A stretch of 64,000 bases of DNA from Alitta virens (GCA_932294295.1 OW028580.1:38737836-38801835), one strand, 5' to 3'. Counted from the first letter of the stretch, positions 12,564 through 24,974 are shown. Translations and numbers: made by a program. Notes: a model not told the origin generated them from the sequence alone.

Positions 12564-13351
12564 TACAGTGCACCCCAGTATTAAGACTCCTTGGTTAAAC
12601 TGGTCTTAATGGTGAGGTTGTCTTAATGTACACATATTTTTTTTAAGTTATTGAATGGTTTTGTTCAGTTGTAAATTTCTTTTAACTTACAATCTGAAAA
12701 ATGGCCCCATTGTTGGTTCCTAAATACAGTATTTCTTATATTGAGGTGGCCGCAATAATGAAGGGTCTTACTTTGGGTTTCACTAGCTGAATTTTCATTT
12801 AAATTTTTTGAACAGACAATGGTCCATAGCATATCAAGGTGCTTCAGTATGGAATGATTTACCTGTTCAAATTAAAGAAGTTGATGAATATGCAAACTTT
12901 AGACAGTTGTTAAGAAACAATAACTACTGGAATAACTGTCAATGTGGATCTTGTAATTTTTGCATACAAAATAACCTGTAACTTTACTAAGAACATTATA
13001 TGTCATTTCTCATATCATTTGTAAATATTTGTCATCTTGTTTTTGTGATTTTATTTGTCGGTTAAAAGCTACTGTAGCTTATGTTCTTTGTTTTATTGTC
13101 ACCACCGACTGTAAATAAAGTTGTATCTTGTCTTTTATCTGTGTCCACATATGCGAGGTTGGAGTGTAGTTAATTATCTAAAGTAGAACATCGTTTTTAA
13201 GACCACTTTTTGTGAAAAAAATACTATTATTAAGGGGCAGTGAAGTTTTATTTCCATGACAACAGAAGGAATGCAAATCTGTCAATTCACTGGACTGGAT
13301 GATAATGTAATCTTAGTACAGGAGGTGGTCTTATAATGTGGCGTGACTGTA
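12564..13351 (+). mobile_element. TA-flanked DNA element with a LINE end inside
   Basis: The left end TACAGTGCACCCCAGTATTA and the right end GGTCTTATAATGTGGCGTGA|CTGTA are imperfect inverted repeats ending in TA, as in Tc1/mariner-type elements. Both carry the TTAAGACCACC-like subterminal motif. The middle holds a LINE fragment, so the element looks like the older host of an insertion. Confidence 0.5.
12811..13137 (+). mobile_element. LINE 3' end: reverse-transcriptase ORF C-terminus and tail
   Basis: An open stretch of 56 codons ending in TAA (12979-12981) reads SIAYQGASVWNDLPVQIKEV and then CQCGSCNFC. The block Y-x-G-A-x-x-W-N-x-L-P is typical of the end of the ORF2 protein in several non-LTR retrotransposons. 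A short 3' region follows, with AATAAAGTTGTATCTTG at its end. The 5' part of the LINE is absent, as in normal 5'-truncated copies. The clade was not assigned. Confidence 0.7.
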
Positions 13352-14609
13352 CAAATTTAACTCTTGCTGTTTATCCAGCGAAAAAAAGAAAAAACAGATT
13401 TGCATAGCCTGTTGATACATATTCTAAATAAATTAATCTGTATACATGAATACCACACAGTCATTTCCCCAGAGTTTTGGCTTATGTATACACATGATTC
13501 ATATCACTATCATAGTGTTCATGCAAAATTGGATGCTATGAAATCAAAACAGACCAAATAAAAGTTGTTTTCTCTATGGGTGCAATGATTATATATAGCT
13601 GATTGTACACAGGATAGATAGATGGAGATAGATAGATAGATTGATTGATTAATTGATTGATTGATTGATCAATAGATAGGTAGATTGATCGATAGATAGG
13701 TAGATTGATCGATAGATAGGTAGATTGATCGATAGATAGGTAGATAGATAGGTAGATAGGTAGATAGATAGATAGATAGATATATTTGATAGATATATTT
13801 GATAGATTGATTGACTGATTGACTGATTGATTGTGGTTGACTGGCTGACTGGTCAGACATGGATACCAGTCTTATGTTTAATTTCATACCCAATGTATTG
13901 TGTTGAACCAAAATCTTTCTTTGATTGATAAGTTAACCCATGATTAAAGAAAATTTAATACATCAATAGTAACCGTCATTTCATCATTACATCTGCCCTG
14001 CTGATCAATAAGTCAGAATAATTCAAACCACTATCATCCAGACACAGACCTAGATGCTCAACATGCAGTTTGAAAACTTGACAAAAAGGAACATTGGATG
14101 AATTAGGAACTGCAGAGAGATAATAAGACTCCCTGGGGAGAAATAAATGGCTTGAAATTTACACCAACAGACATTTTCCACCCTTTTTTCCCCCTCATAA
14201 AACCCCCTTCATTAGGATGGTACTCAAATTCCCATTTTGGGGCTGTACTTTTGCCTTGTAATTGTCCTCTGTCAACGACCCGCAAAATAGATGTTCCACA
14301 ATCGAACAATGCAGACAATAGAAGAACAATGGAATGTTCCAATGGAATGTTCCAATGGAGTCTGTTGGGAGCCAACTACAGATAGGGGGAGCTACTGGGG
14401 GATTGGACTGGGTCTTGTTGTCATTTCTAGAGCTGAATTATTCACTGTCCAAACAGTCCAATGTCTTTTAGTGACTAGCAAACATGATTGGCAGATTAAG
14501 TGGGCTATCACTTGGTCTTGTTGATAAAACAACAACTAGCTAATGTTCCCTAGACGTGGTTCTAGTAATAGAGTCTTTTCACTGAACAGCCCTGAATTCA
14601 GCACGACAG
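13352..14609. other. No gene; microsatellite inside
   Basis: Contains GATA/GATT/GATC repeats at 13611-13850 and three copies of GGAATGTTCCAAT near 14325-14360. Open frames at 14103-14524 lie on both strands without any recognisable motif. Confidence 0.5.
13611..13850. repeat. GATA/GATT microsatellite
   Basis: Mixed four-base repeats, including four copies of a GATAGATAGGTAGATTGATC unit, ending in TGACTGAT repeats. Confidence 0.9.
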
Positions 14610-14868
14610 AAGTCTTTCCTTTCCTCTTATTACTCGTTTTGCTTTTTAGACACAGTAGGTAATAACTAACTGATTCCATAAAAATAACCAACATCAACTA
14701 AATGATAAAGTGTCAAATATACATTAAAATGCACTAAAAAATACTGCTGCTTGGATGCAGTTTGCTTCAGCCAATCACAGCCAAGGGCGGGAACTTTTTC
14801 AGCCAATAGAATTGCAGTATTCTGTTTTAGCCACCTGGTGGAAATACAGAGAACCTTCTGTGAATATC
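14610..14868 (+). repeat. Dispersed repeat with CCAAT and GC boxes, copy 1
   Basis: Shares about 260 bases with the reverse complement of 19336-19611, beginning near AAGTCTTTCCT and ending near GAGAACCTTC. It contains AGCCAATCAC, GGGCGGG and AGCCAATAGA in close order, a promoter-like arrangement. A retroelement regulatory region is a possible source. Confidence 0.7.
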
Positions 14869-16000
14869 CATTATTGCTGCTTTTGTAGTTAATAGTTGAG
14901 ACAAAGAGGTTGATTTTGGCTATCATAAACATCTGTGTGGTTTATTGGTTAGTGATCTTGCAAGGCAATCTGTTTTGGTGGGTTCAGTTTATAAGCAGAT
15001 CTTGTTAAAAAAAAAAAAAAATTGTGTTTTTTTGTGTATATTATAAGCCATTCACTGACAGTGTAGGTCGCTCAATTATGGTCTAGCTAATTGTAGCTGC
15101 TGTTTGACGAGCCACTTTTCAGAAGTAGTACTGTACAGAACAGCTGTACTGTACATAGCATAGCTATGGGTCTAATAGTACCCCCTTGAGGCACTCCACA
15201 TTATTATTCGATAATTAAAGCAAACATTTCATCTAAATGAACTCAATTCCTAAAGGACTTTAAGTTCCGTAGGCTTAATGCAATATCATTCTTCAATTAT
15301 CAGTAATTGCCACAGGCTACTATTAATGCTTTTAGAAACATAATATCAGATTTTAGAATTTAAATTATTCAATTTTAATTGGAACTTAGATTTGCAGAGT
15401 CTCTATAAGAGGATTTATTAAACTTACTGCATTCTTTGATATAAGATCATTAAGCCTTTGATCAAGGGGGTTTTAGTGCAATTTTTGTGACACCTAAAAC
15501 GGGGATTTTAAGTTTATTTCCTCCAAATATCTATTACAGTGCATATCTGTCAATTAAAGTAATGTCTTACTGATCATAATCAATGAGTATCTTCCTTCAA
15601 GTTTGTCTATCTCTCTTGATGTTTCTGTGTCTCTCCCATTCTATCTATCTGTCAGTAACTTATGACGTGCCAACCTGTGTTAACCCTACTGTTTCTGTCA
15701 ATCTGTCTGTCAACCTAATTCTCTTCAATCTCTTGTATTTTCTTACCCTGTTTTTCTCTGTCCTTTCCTCTTTCTGTTAACATATCTGTATGTCTGTCAC
15801 TGTTTTTCTTGTCTATATACACATCTCTGTATGTCTGTCTTCCAATACTTCACTTTGTCACCTGGTATGTCTTGCATTGTTTCTCTCTGTCCACAGTTCC
15901 ACCCATCTCTGTAATCTGTATAACAAATTCACCATCCGTCTGTCTGTCTGTCTAAATGTATACAACTCTACCGTGAGCTCTCTTATTGTGCATATCCAAA
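14869..16000. other. No gene seen
   Basis: AT-rich with a poly(A) run at 15007. A CT-rich stretch at 15590-15960 has many CTGTCTGT words that give open frames of low complexity. Confidence 0.55.
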
Positions 16001-16808
16001 TACAGTCGGACCAGTTTATAACAAACCTGCTTATATATAACGAAAGTCATTGTCTAGGAATGGAGTTTTTGGCCAATCTGTTAAAACCAGACCCACGTAT
16101 AACTAAACCTGATCACAACAAACGCTTTTTAAGTCACGGTTATAACTAACAGTTTTTGACCGTTTCGGGTGTGACACTTAAAATTTTGTTAGTTGCAGTT
16201 ATAACGTACATTTTGTTAGTCATGGTTATAATGAAAACTTTTTGACAGTCTTGGTTATAACGCACATTTTTTTATATCACAGTTATAACAAACACTTATG
16301 ACAGTCCTGGTCATAACAATCACTTTTTGGCAGTCTCGATTATAACAAACACTTAGACCCAGACAATCAGGGCTACAACAAAACTGACCCAGACAATCAG
16401 GACCACAATAAACCCTTTGACCCAGACAATCAGGGCTACAACAAATCATTTGACCCAGACAATCAGGGCTACAACAAATCCTTTGACCCAGACAATCAGG
16501 GCTACAACAAACCCTTTGACCCTGACAATCAGGGCTACAACAAACCCTCTGACCCAGACAGTCAGGGCTACAACAAACCCTTGACCCAGACAATCAGGGC
16601 TACAACAAACCCTTTGACCCAGGCAATCAGGGCTACAACAAAAACCGACCCAGACAATCAGGGCTACAACAAAACCGACCCAGACAATCAGGGCTACAAC
16701 AAAACTGACCCAGACAATCAGGGCTACAACAAAATCTTTTGATTTCACAGATATGACGAACACAATTTAGCAATCCCAAAATGTTACTTAATAAGGGGTC
16801 CCACTGTA
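16001..16808 (+). mobile_element. Tc1/mariner-like MITE filled with tandem repeats
   Basis: The left end TACAGTCGGACCAGTTTATA and the right end AAGGGGTCCCACTGTA are inverted repeats flanked by TA. Inside are diverged 35-40 base repeats of the type GTTATAACAAACACTTTTTGA (about 16010-16350) and then a homogeneous array. No transposase is present. Confidence 0.65.
16346..16740 (+). repeat. 33/30-bp minisatellite array inside the MITE
   Basis: Twelve or so units with the core ACCCAGACAATCAGGGCTAC followed by AACAAACCCTTTG or AACAAAACTG. Unit lengths are mostly multiples of three, which explains long open frames on the - strand rich in Cys and Val. These are repeat translations, not a gene. Confidence 0.9.
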
Positions 16809-18153
16809 CACTGCTATTTGCACTGAAGGCTTCTCCTGTGTATCACAATTGCAAACATATTTGTATGCAGGGCCTTAATTCACAATAAATCTTCCTCAAA
16901 CTACACCAAGTGGAAAAATGAAAGACATGGCATAGGCGCTTGTTTTGGCAGACAACAGGGTAAAATAAATCACCCGTGCTTTTTTTCCATGTTTTATATT
17001 TTCCCTTTTTTTTCGGGTCTGCCCATGCTGACTTGCATGAGACGTTAGTGGTTTAAGTGGTGACTCCAAAAGAATGGGTCATGACGGAAGCTGTTCTCCA
17101 GGAACTGTCACTGAGTTTGGTAAATATGCTGTGTTATATTGTAAGTTTTAGATACATTTCTGAGTTGGTGCTTGAATTGTATGTTTTAATGTCTCAAGAA
17201 TACCTGTGATGTTGGAGGAAAACTGTTTGACCGACCATGCTATCATGGCCAAATGTGCCACATGCGTTTTCCATAAGAAGGATAAATGCATGGTTTTTAG
17301 CTAATTATAATGAGGGAAAAAACCGTGTGACTGACTGGCTGGCTGGCTGGCTGACTGGCTGGCTGACTGACTAACTGACTGCCTGATGTGCTGCCTGACT
17401 GACTGACTGACTGACTGACCTGCCTGACTGGATGACTGACTGACTGTCTGGCTGACTTACTGACTGGCTGATTTACTAACTGACTGGCTGACTGACTGGC
17501 TGAATGACTGACTGACTGACTGACTGATTTGGAGTCTGTCAATTAGTCTCATCTGCCTGTATGTCTGCTCTATAGCCACCTCTATATATCTCTACCAATC
17601 TCTACTCTATCTGCAGTAAACAATGTCTGTCTGTCACTATCTCCTTGTATCCTTCCATGCCCCTCTAGATAACCTGATTATCAAGACAAAGAGTACATAC
17701 AAATCTCCCACCATATATCACTATATATGTATGTCCAAGTCAAGCCCCCATATCCATACACACAGATTGGTACAAGCACTACAGGGAGGTTCATATTACC
17801 GGGACTTACAATAATTCACTGACTATGTGCCTGGTGCCTGTCAGGACTGATGGAAAATCTTGTACATGAAATAAGTGCACATTTTTCAAATTGAAGCGTT
17901 TTGTTTACAAGCTGTTGAAGGTTGTATCTTATCTAACGGGTAGTTCGGAAATATATGGTTAGTTTGTATATAATATTGCACTGTAGTGGACTGAGTTTTG
18001 ATTCTATATTTGACTAATCCTTAAAAAAAGAATTCAAGAATAAAAGATCACCATTATAAGTCCAGTTGTGTCTGGGGTAATCTTAATGTGAGCGTAAGTC
18101 AGAGTCAGTAGATGATTTATTTTCCAATATATTTAGATACATTAGTACACAGG
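16809..18153. other. No gene; CTGA microsatellite
   Basis: Contains CTGACTGG/CTGG repeats at 17320-17530. The rest is AT-rich without recognised features. Confidence 0.55.
17320..17530. repeat. CTGA/CTGG microsatellite
   Basis: Four-base CTGA and CTGG repeats with variants. The open - strand frame of Ser-Gln-Ser repeats is a by-product. Confidence 0.9.
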
Positions 18154-18317
18154 GCGGGGGCCTAGCTTAGAGGTAGCGCTCTGGGCTTCCAACCGCTGGG
18201 TCCCGGGTTCGTTTCCCGGTCGAGCCTAAGTTGGATGGCTGTTTCATCCTTCATCTCATTGCCATGGTCTCTGCCTGTCCTAATTAGCCCAACTGGTGCA
18301 GAAGTACAGGACGTAAA
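18154..18317 (+). repeat. SINE-A copy 1 (tRNA-derived)
   Basis: The head GGCCTAGCTTAGAGGTAGCG carries an A box, and GGGTTCGTTTCCCGG carries a B box and T arm. The CTTCCAA loop between them resembles tRNA-Gly(TCC). A body of about 90 bases follows (GGATGGCTGTTTCATCC to TACAGGACGTAAA), shared with 21381-21571. Transcription by Pol III is the family expectation. Confidence 0.8.
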
Positions 18318-19335
18318 TACATCAGTACATGCATACCATGTTTACGTGAAACAGTAATTGTGGTCTGCCAGATGTGAAGTTTGGTATCTTCGCCACTGTT
18401 CCACATGATGAAATCATTTGGAAATGTCTTATTTACATATAGTGTATACCACCAGATAATGTTTAGTATGACTTGCTTGAATTTGACCCAGGGCTATCAG
18501 GTGAGCTAGGTGGTCCCTTTTCCACTAGACCATCTGCATGATCATGAAATTCTAGGTTCGATCCTAACCTAAGATACAAAGTTGTTTGTGTGGGTTACAA
18601 AAATACATAGGGTCGTAAAATGCACATTAGATTAGGCAAATTATCTCCATTTTGTTGTTTAATGTTTGTTTACTTCCTTTAAGGCATATAAACTGCCTTA
18701 TTTCAGCTTGACAGATGGGTTTGTTGTCTTGAAATTGGAGAGCTGAACAACCTATGTTAAAAGCCTCCAACTTGGAAGGAATAACGTTAGGGCAGAGTGT
18801 TAAATATTCAAGAGTTAGCATCTGTGGCGTTGCCATGGGAATAGAACCATGAAAAGACTGAAAATGGAAGGTGTGACTTAAGGGGGTTAAAAGAAAACCC
18901 TGCCGCCTGATTGGTCAATATATTCTTATAGCTTACGACCCGGAAGTGATTTTCTCCAATCTTGCTGGGTGCTGTGAGTAAGGGGATAATGGTGAGGGAT
19001 AGAAATGTCATTGCACTGACTGCAAAACTCCAGATAAAGACCTCCCCACTGGTGTAGTGATAACTCTAGAGTAGGAATAAGACCACATAATTTTGGCCCA
19101 AGTTTACATATGTTGTCATTGTATTTTACTGGAAATCTTTCATTACGAGGACAGAATATTGGTATTTTTTGGTTTTGTGTGTGGGTATTGATGTTTTTGC
19201 TGTTGTTTTTATTGTTGATGTTGTAAGCTGTTCATGTGCTGTTGTTTTGTGTTCCTCGGTTGTTGTCCTTGTTGTGGTCGGTGTCCAGTGACGATGTTGT
19301 CGCCATTGTTAACTTCTATTGTAGTTGTTGGCAAA
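18318..19335. other. No gene seen
   Basis: A weak tRNA-like stretch at 18496-18570 (TCTAGGTTCGATCCTA) is the only recognisable item. Confidence 0.5.
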
Positions 19336-19611
19336 TAGTTGATTTTCACGGAAGGTTCTCTAAGTTTCCACCGGGTGGCTAAAACTGAATACTGCAATTC
19401 TATTGGCTGAAAAAGTTCCCGCCCTTGACTGTGATTGGCTGGAGTAAAGTGCATCCTAGCAGCAGTATTTTTAGTGCATTTTAATTTATATTTGACACTT
19501 ATCATTTAGTTGATTTTTTTTTTTTGTCTGAGAAAGTTATATTTATGGAATCAGTTAGTTATTACCTACTGTGTCTGAAAAGCAAAATAAGTTATAAGAG
19601 GAGAGGAAAGA
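19336..19611 (-). repeat. Dispersed repeat with CCAAT and GC boxes, copy 2
   Basis: Inverted copy of 14610-14868. The CTATTGGCT, CCCGCCC and TGATTGGCT sites are all kept. A run of T near 19510 is an expansion unique to this copy. Confidence 0.7.
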
Positions 19612-21380
19612 CTTTATCGATGTTGCGTCGACTCGTTTTGTTGTGCTGTTGTTGTTGTTGTTGTTGGCAATGTGCTGTTGCCAGCTAAGCTTTACTGTCG
19701 TGAATATTGTTGCTGTTGTTTTATGTACTGACACCATGGTCTATTCTGTGGGTTGTTAGAATTAGCCGGAGCGGGGTGCTGCAATTTGTTTTCAGTCTTT
19801 TGGGGCCTGAAGATAGGTTTTATCTGAGTTGGCCTGTTGCATGTTGATGCCATGAATATAGCGCTGCTGTACATCCAGGAGAAAACATCCCTAGGCTCTT
19901 CATTTTGTACAATACATGAGGAAGCTAAAGGGATGACTTTCGCCACTACAATGCTGCATTGTGGTTAAAGGGCACTTTGCATGCAATTGATGAGAATCTA
20001 TTAAATCTGAAAGTGCAATTAAGCCCAATAAGGCATCGTTCATTAATACCGGTGGATCACTATTTTTGTAAAAATTTGAAAGTCCGTTCTATAACTGCAC
20101 TTGAGTTGCCAAAATGGTCAGGAAAAATAGTAAATAGGGAAAAAAGAACTTGATAGGTGAAGTAGTACCTAAATTTCAATGTAGTAATTAACCTTGCACT
20201 TCACCATTGCCAACAAATTGTGTAAATGGGGTGGCCTTTATTTTAATTTCCTACTTCAGGTAATCAACCAAATAAAGAAAATTTGAAGTAAAAACTACCT
20301 ACTAGTCGATTCATTCAGAATGTGGTGGTAGCATATCCACGTTATTTCCCACAACACAGAGATTCTAGTCTTCGGCAGCGAAGCGAAAAACCACTAACGG
20401 TGTGTCCGTACACTCCGGGTCCGTGAATAATCCGTATTCGGTTACGTTTTAAGGATATTTGGTATCCATGACAATGGTGTGTACTGCTCGTCTAATCCAT
20501 AGATGTTTGAATAGAGTGGAGCAGGAGCACATGGTGGTTGTGTGGGACTGATGCGGATGTTTACTACAGCCTCAGCTGCTGCAAGAGAGAATGTGGCCAG
20601 TGCAGGGATGCAGGATGGAGAGATGGGAGGGGGTGAAATGAAGGATGCTACTGTTTGCTCTTTCATTTATTGATGTCATAGTTGAATTGTCTAGTAATCG
20701 TTATGGTGTGCAAATTAGAGCATGGATACTTAAGAATCCTGGAATTAAAACTAACTGATCAATTGTCTGATTAACTAGGTGAAGTTGAAATCACAATTAA
20801 GGGTCTTAAAGTTGGTTTTTTAAATATTTGGTCTCGTTTAGGCGATATTCTACTTTCTATTGTGCTTCTGTCTGCCATAAAATTATGTAGATATTTTACC
20901 ATTACTAGCAACGGCTTTATTTACTTGCCAGTGTCTCAGTGTTAGTTGTAGCTGAGGATATATCGACATTGGACAAGTTATCATTTAATGTTAAGTATAT
21001 CACACAAGGCACGGGAAAATTATCAAAAAAACCGAAGGACTATAGCCAATAAGTCAACTGAAATACATTATTTTACATATGGCCACTAAACTGACAGCAC
21101 TGTCACAGCGTAGACTATTTGTAAATGACCAAACCCACAGAACATCCAAGCTGTATCTGCCACTTCCTATCCTGTTTCCGAGAAGCATCTGACATTGAAA
21201 CCTTATGTCTGAAAAAGTACAAGTCTCTTTGGAGTTAATGAAGAAACCTTACAGTTGATGCACCTTTTGTGAGGCATCAAGACTTCACATTTAAAGTAGT
21301 GTGTTGTGTGGTGCTTCGGTACAACCTTACCTAACATTCAGACCTATTTACTTTAAAAGGCTCTTCTTATTGGTCTTAAG
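19612..21380. other. No gene recognised
   Basis: Contains a TTG-repeat-rich stretch (19640-19710). One open - strand block, 20442-20578, has an acceptor-like TCTCTCTTGCAG, but it is unsupported by homology or a second exon. Confidence 0.45.
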
Positions 21381-21571
21381 GGTGGGGGCTTAGCTCAGAG
21401 GTAGCGCTCTAGGCTTCCAACCGCTGGGTCCCGGGTTCCATTCCCGGTCGAGCCTAAGTTGGATGGCTGTTTCATCCTTCGTCTCATTGCCATGGTCCCT
21501 ACCTGTCCTAATTAGCCCATCGGGTGCAGAAATACAGGACGTAAAGCCCTAATCACCCACCCACCCACCCA
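21381..21571 (+). repeat. SINE-A copy 2 (tRNA-derived)
   Basis: The head GGGGGCTTAGCTCAGAGGTA and GGGTTCCATTCCCGG match copy 1 closely. The body ends TACAGGACGTAAAG and is followed by a CCCA repeat tail, a likely SINE 3' tail. Confidence 0.8.
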
Positions 21572-22411
21572 TGGAGTTGGTGGATGCCTTAGCCATAAGG
21601 CCACCTAGTTGCTGCTTAATTTTACATAAATAGTTAATATTTTTAGAAATGTGGTTTGCTTACTTAGCCAGAAGTCTGTGGCAGGCATTATAATGAGATG
21701 CGTGTGGCATATTGCATTTGTACCATCTGTCTCAAAGGTATCTTTCACTTGCTATGGTGTAGAGTGCTATAAAAAATGAGCATATACTGTACATGAATTA
21801 AATTGTCAATTTATTTAAAGAGACATGTGATCTCAGTAGGAGATGTAGCCAAATACCTTATATCCTATTGTATTATAAGGTATTTGATGTAACCTATTAG
21901 ATTCTGAGTAGCATGAAATTGCATGTTCAAAAAATCTTTGTTATCATGACCCATTGGCATTATTATTTTCCATCAACTCCAGGACAAAAATAAAATGCTT
22001 ATTCAGCTGAAATTTTGTAAACAAGAATTTGCTGATTCAGCTTTTGAGATATGTATGCAAGTATGTCAGCCCCATACTCCAGGGATCAGGGTGTCCATCA
22101 AATGAATTCGAATTCCTGCTGACAGATAATCCAGCCTCCGAGGAATAGCAATGATGCTGCTGTGGAATGTTAAATATGCATGGAATGTACAATATGCATG
22201 GAATGTATACAATATGCGAAGAATGTCAAATATGCAATTAATGTAGGATATATGTAAATGATTCAAATACTATTGGGACTTTGATAATGTTTCAATGCTG
22301 TTGTTATTGTGAAGGCTGGTTCAGTTTATGTAACTATCTGCTACGGGCAGATGTAATGATGAGATGATAAGACTATAAGTCCACGTCTTAGTTGTTGGGA
22401 TGTCTGTCTGT

Positions 22412-23044
22412 ACAGTTAGTTTCATTAAATACGGCCTGTCATATTGAATCTAGACAAAGCAAGACAACTTCTGCTATTTGATGCTACCTGCCACTAAACA
22501 GAACTATCTGGCTATAGCTGGCTACTCAAAGCCGGATCTAAAAGTAAATCTTTATGATATATAAGGTACATTTCTTACATTTGCCAAGGTTTATATTTGT
22601 TTCAGTAAGCCGAATATAAGCTAGGAGTAGACAGAAGTGGCTGGCTTTAGCCAGTTATAGCTACAGCCTGGAATATGTGGTTACAGCACAGGCGTTTGCC
22701 AACAAATATGTCATTGCTCAGTGATGACAGCACTTATACTTTAACTAATACCAAGGCTGACTGCCTTAATTGGCTTCTCATCTCAGGAGGCAGCAATGTC
22801 ATTTGCAACAGGCAATCAGAATGTAGCGGAATACATTAGGAAATGCCCTGAGCTTGATAGCAATTATTTTGCTAGTTTACCAGTTAGACTTAAATACAAA
22901 CAAATTTGCCTAATAGCCTATAGGCTGGTTTATGACATTGAATGTCTAACACTTTAAACATGAAATTGCATATCAATTAGTTTTGTTTGCCTTGAGTACA
23001 CTCGAGTCTCAAACAAAGATTGACCATATTTTATGAAACTAACT
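22412..23044 (+). mobile_element. MITE family 1, copy c, interrupted
   Basis: The left end ACAGTTAGTTTCATTAAATA and the interior run to about 22686. The matching right end (TTGACCATATTTTATGAAACT) appears only at about 23010-23044. The roughly 320 bases in between are not part of the family consensus and look like a later insertion. Confidence 0.6.
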
Positions 23045-23510
23045 ATCTATAATCCATTATCAGTCTTTCTGATGCTCTCCTTGACAGTGTATTTATTAAT
23101 TACTTATACATTGTTATACAGTCATTTTATCTTTAGCCTAATCATTAGCATATATACAGCTTCTAAATTTACTGTTGGTGTGCGAGTTCAAAACCTCTAT
23201 CCTAACACTGTTCATTACCCACATCTAAATCTTTGCCCCATCGTCCATCATGAAAATTGTTAACCTGGTGGTTTCTTGTGGGAAAAGCAGTATGGCTGAG
23301 GGCTCATAAAACATGTATAGCATATTGTGGTCAGGCAAATTGGCATGCTGAACAGGTCTTCTTGTTTACTTAGCAATAGACTAATACTAATTGACATGCA
23401 ATCCTGATTAGCAGAGAAGCTATATTATTTAGTCAAGTATTACTGTATGCCTACACACACTCCTTGGCATTTCTGCCTTACTGCCAAATGCAATGAAGTG
23501 CAGCCAATCT

Positions 23511-23901
23511 ACAGTTAGTTTCATTAAAAATGGCCTGTCAAATTGAACCCATACAAAGCTGGACAAATTTTGCTATACGATGCAACCTGCCACTAAACGG
23601 AACTGTCTGGCTATAGCTGGCTACTTAAAGCCAGATCTAAAAGTACTCGCAGCACCATTTGGTGCATAAGTTGGGAGTTATATAATCTTTTGTTGAAAAG
23701 ATGCATTCACACATACATATTTATGATATAATAGATAAATTCTTACATTTATCAAGTTTTATCATTTTTCAGTGGAGGTAGATTAAGCCGACTATAAGAT
23801 AGAAGTAGACAGAAGCAGCTGGATTTAGCCAGTTACAGTTACACCCTGGAATAGGTTGCTACAGCTGACTAGAGTCGACCATATTATATGAAACTGACTG
23901 T
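23511..23901 (+). mobile_element. MITE family 1, copy d (longest)
   Basis: Terminal repeats ACAGTTAGTTTCATTAAAAA and ATTATATGAAACTGACTGT. It is full length at 391 bases, with an inner segment missing from copy a. The left TA is kept and the right one has mutated. Confidence 0.75.
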
Positions 23902-24727
23902 TGTTCAGACTTTGTCTTGTGACATCACGTATTAAAATGCTTTCAAGTTTGATTTTTAAAGTCAATGTAAGAAAAAGGAAGTATAAATGTATTTGCCAAC
24001 AGTCAAGTGATTGGCTATAACTGACTACAGCTGGTTTGAATACAAGAACATGTACACATGGGGGACCAGGAATTCAAAATAATTGTGACGTTGCAAACAC
24101 GCTGGCAAAGTACACTGGACTTCACATTGTTACATCCAACTATAATACAATTCTTGAAATCCCTAAAAGGTGACCCAATTCATCAGCTAGTGTCCATTTT
24201 TAATGTGATTTTTTCATTCTTTCTATAATGTATACTCTCTCTTTCTGAATTTCCCCTTTTAGTTTTTTTATTTATTCTTTGCAAGAGTTGCGGCTGTATG
24301 TCACGGCTCCTGCCACAGAATACCAAGAAAGCTGGAGGTTTAGCCAGCAATTAGCCCTAATGGGGTTACAGCCATGGTCCTTCACTGCTCCTTTGAACTG
24401 ACCATTGCATCAGCGCCCCCTACAGTTGTTCACTCTAACTTCACCGGGGTTCACTGATTCAGTCTCTTAAGTCAGCTCACCAGGGGCCCCATTTTACTTT
24501 TAACTGTCACCTAAGCTTAAATTAGGTTTATTTATGTTTAGTAGTGCAAAGGATTTATCACTGATGTAATGTTATAATATATAATTACATCTAAGTTATT
24601 ATCACTGTCCTTTCAAAGCATCTTAGCTCATCTCGTCGTCTCGTATTGACATTCAAAATCTATAAATCCATAACACTTCAATATTTTGCTCTTATTGTGA
24701 ACGCTTACTTTAAATCTTTTTTAATTT

Positions 24728-24782
24728 CTGTCTAGTGGTTAAGCTCTTTGCGATGCCTAGGACTAGGTTTGAATCCCAGCCC
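24728..24782 (+). repeat. tRNA-like SINE head fragment
   Basis: TCTAGTGGTTAAGCTC fits an A box and GGTTTGAATCC a B box, 30 bases apart. No acceptor stem closes it, so it is not a tRNA gene. Confidence 0.45.
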
Positions 24783-24906
24783 ACAAACTCTCTTTATGAG
24801 CTGTGTCTCAGATGAAAATGGTGAACTTTGACAGTGCCTTATAGTAGGCTTGTACTCATATCATTGTCTATGCTGGGGCAAGTTTAATCCCCATCTGGTG
24901 CTATTG

Positions 24907-24910
24907 ATGT

Positions 24911-24974
<64 letters not shown>
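24907..24974. repeat. TTCT microsatellite
   Basis: About 17 pure TTCT units. Confidence 0.95.

Noticed and set aside
16255..16763. Cys- and Val-rich repeat proteins on the minus strand
   Set aside because: They are translations of the 33/30-bp array, whose unit length is a multiple of three.
18154..18226. Functional tRNA gene
   Set aside because: The acceptor stem does not close well and the sequence continues into a SINE body shared with 21381-21571.
20442..20578. Possible minus-strand terminal exon with a TCTCTCTTGCAG acceptor
   Set aside because: No homology recognised and no partner exon; one splice-like motif is not enough.
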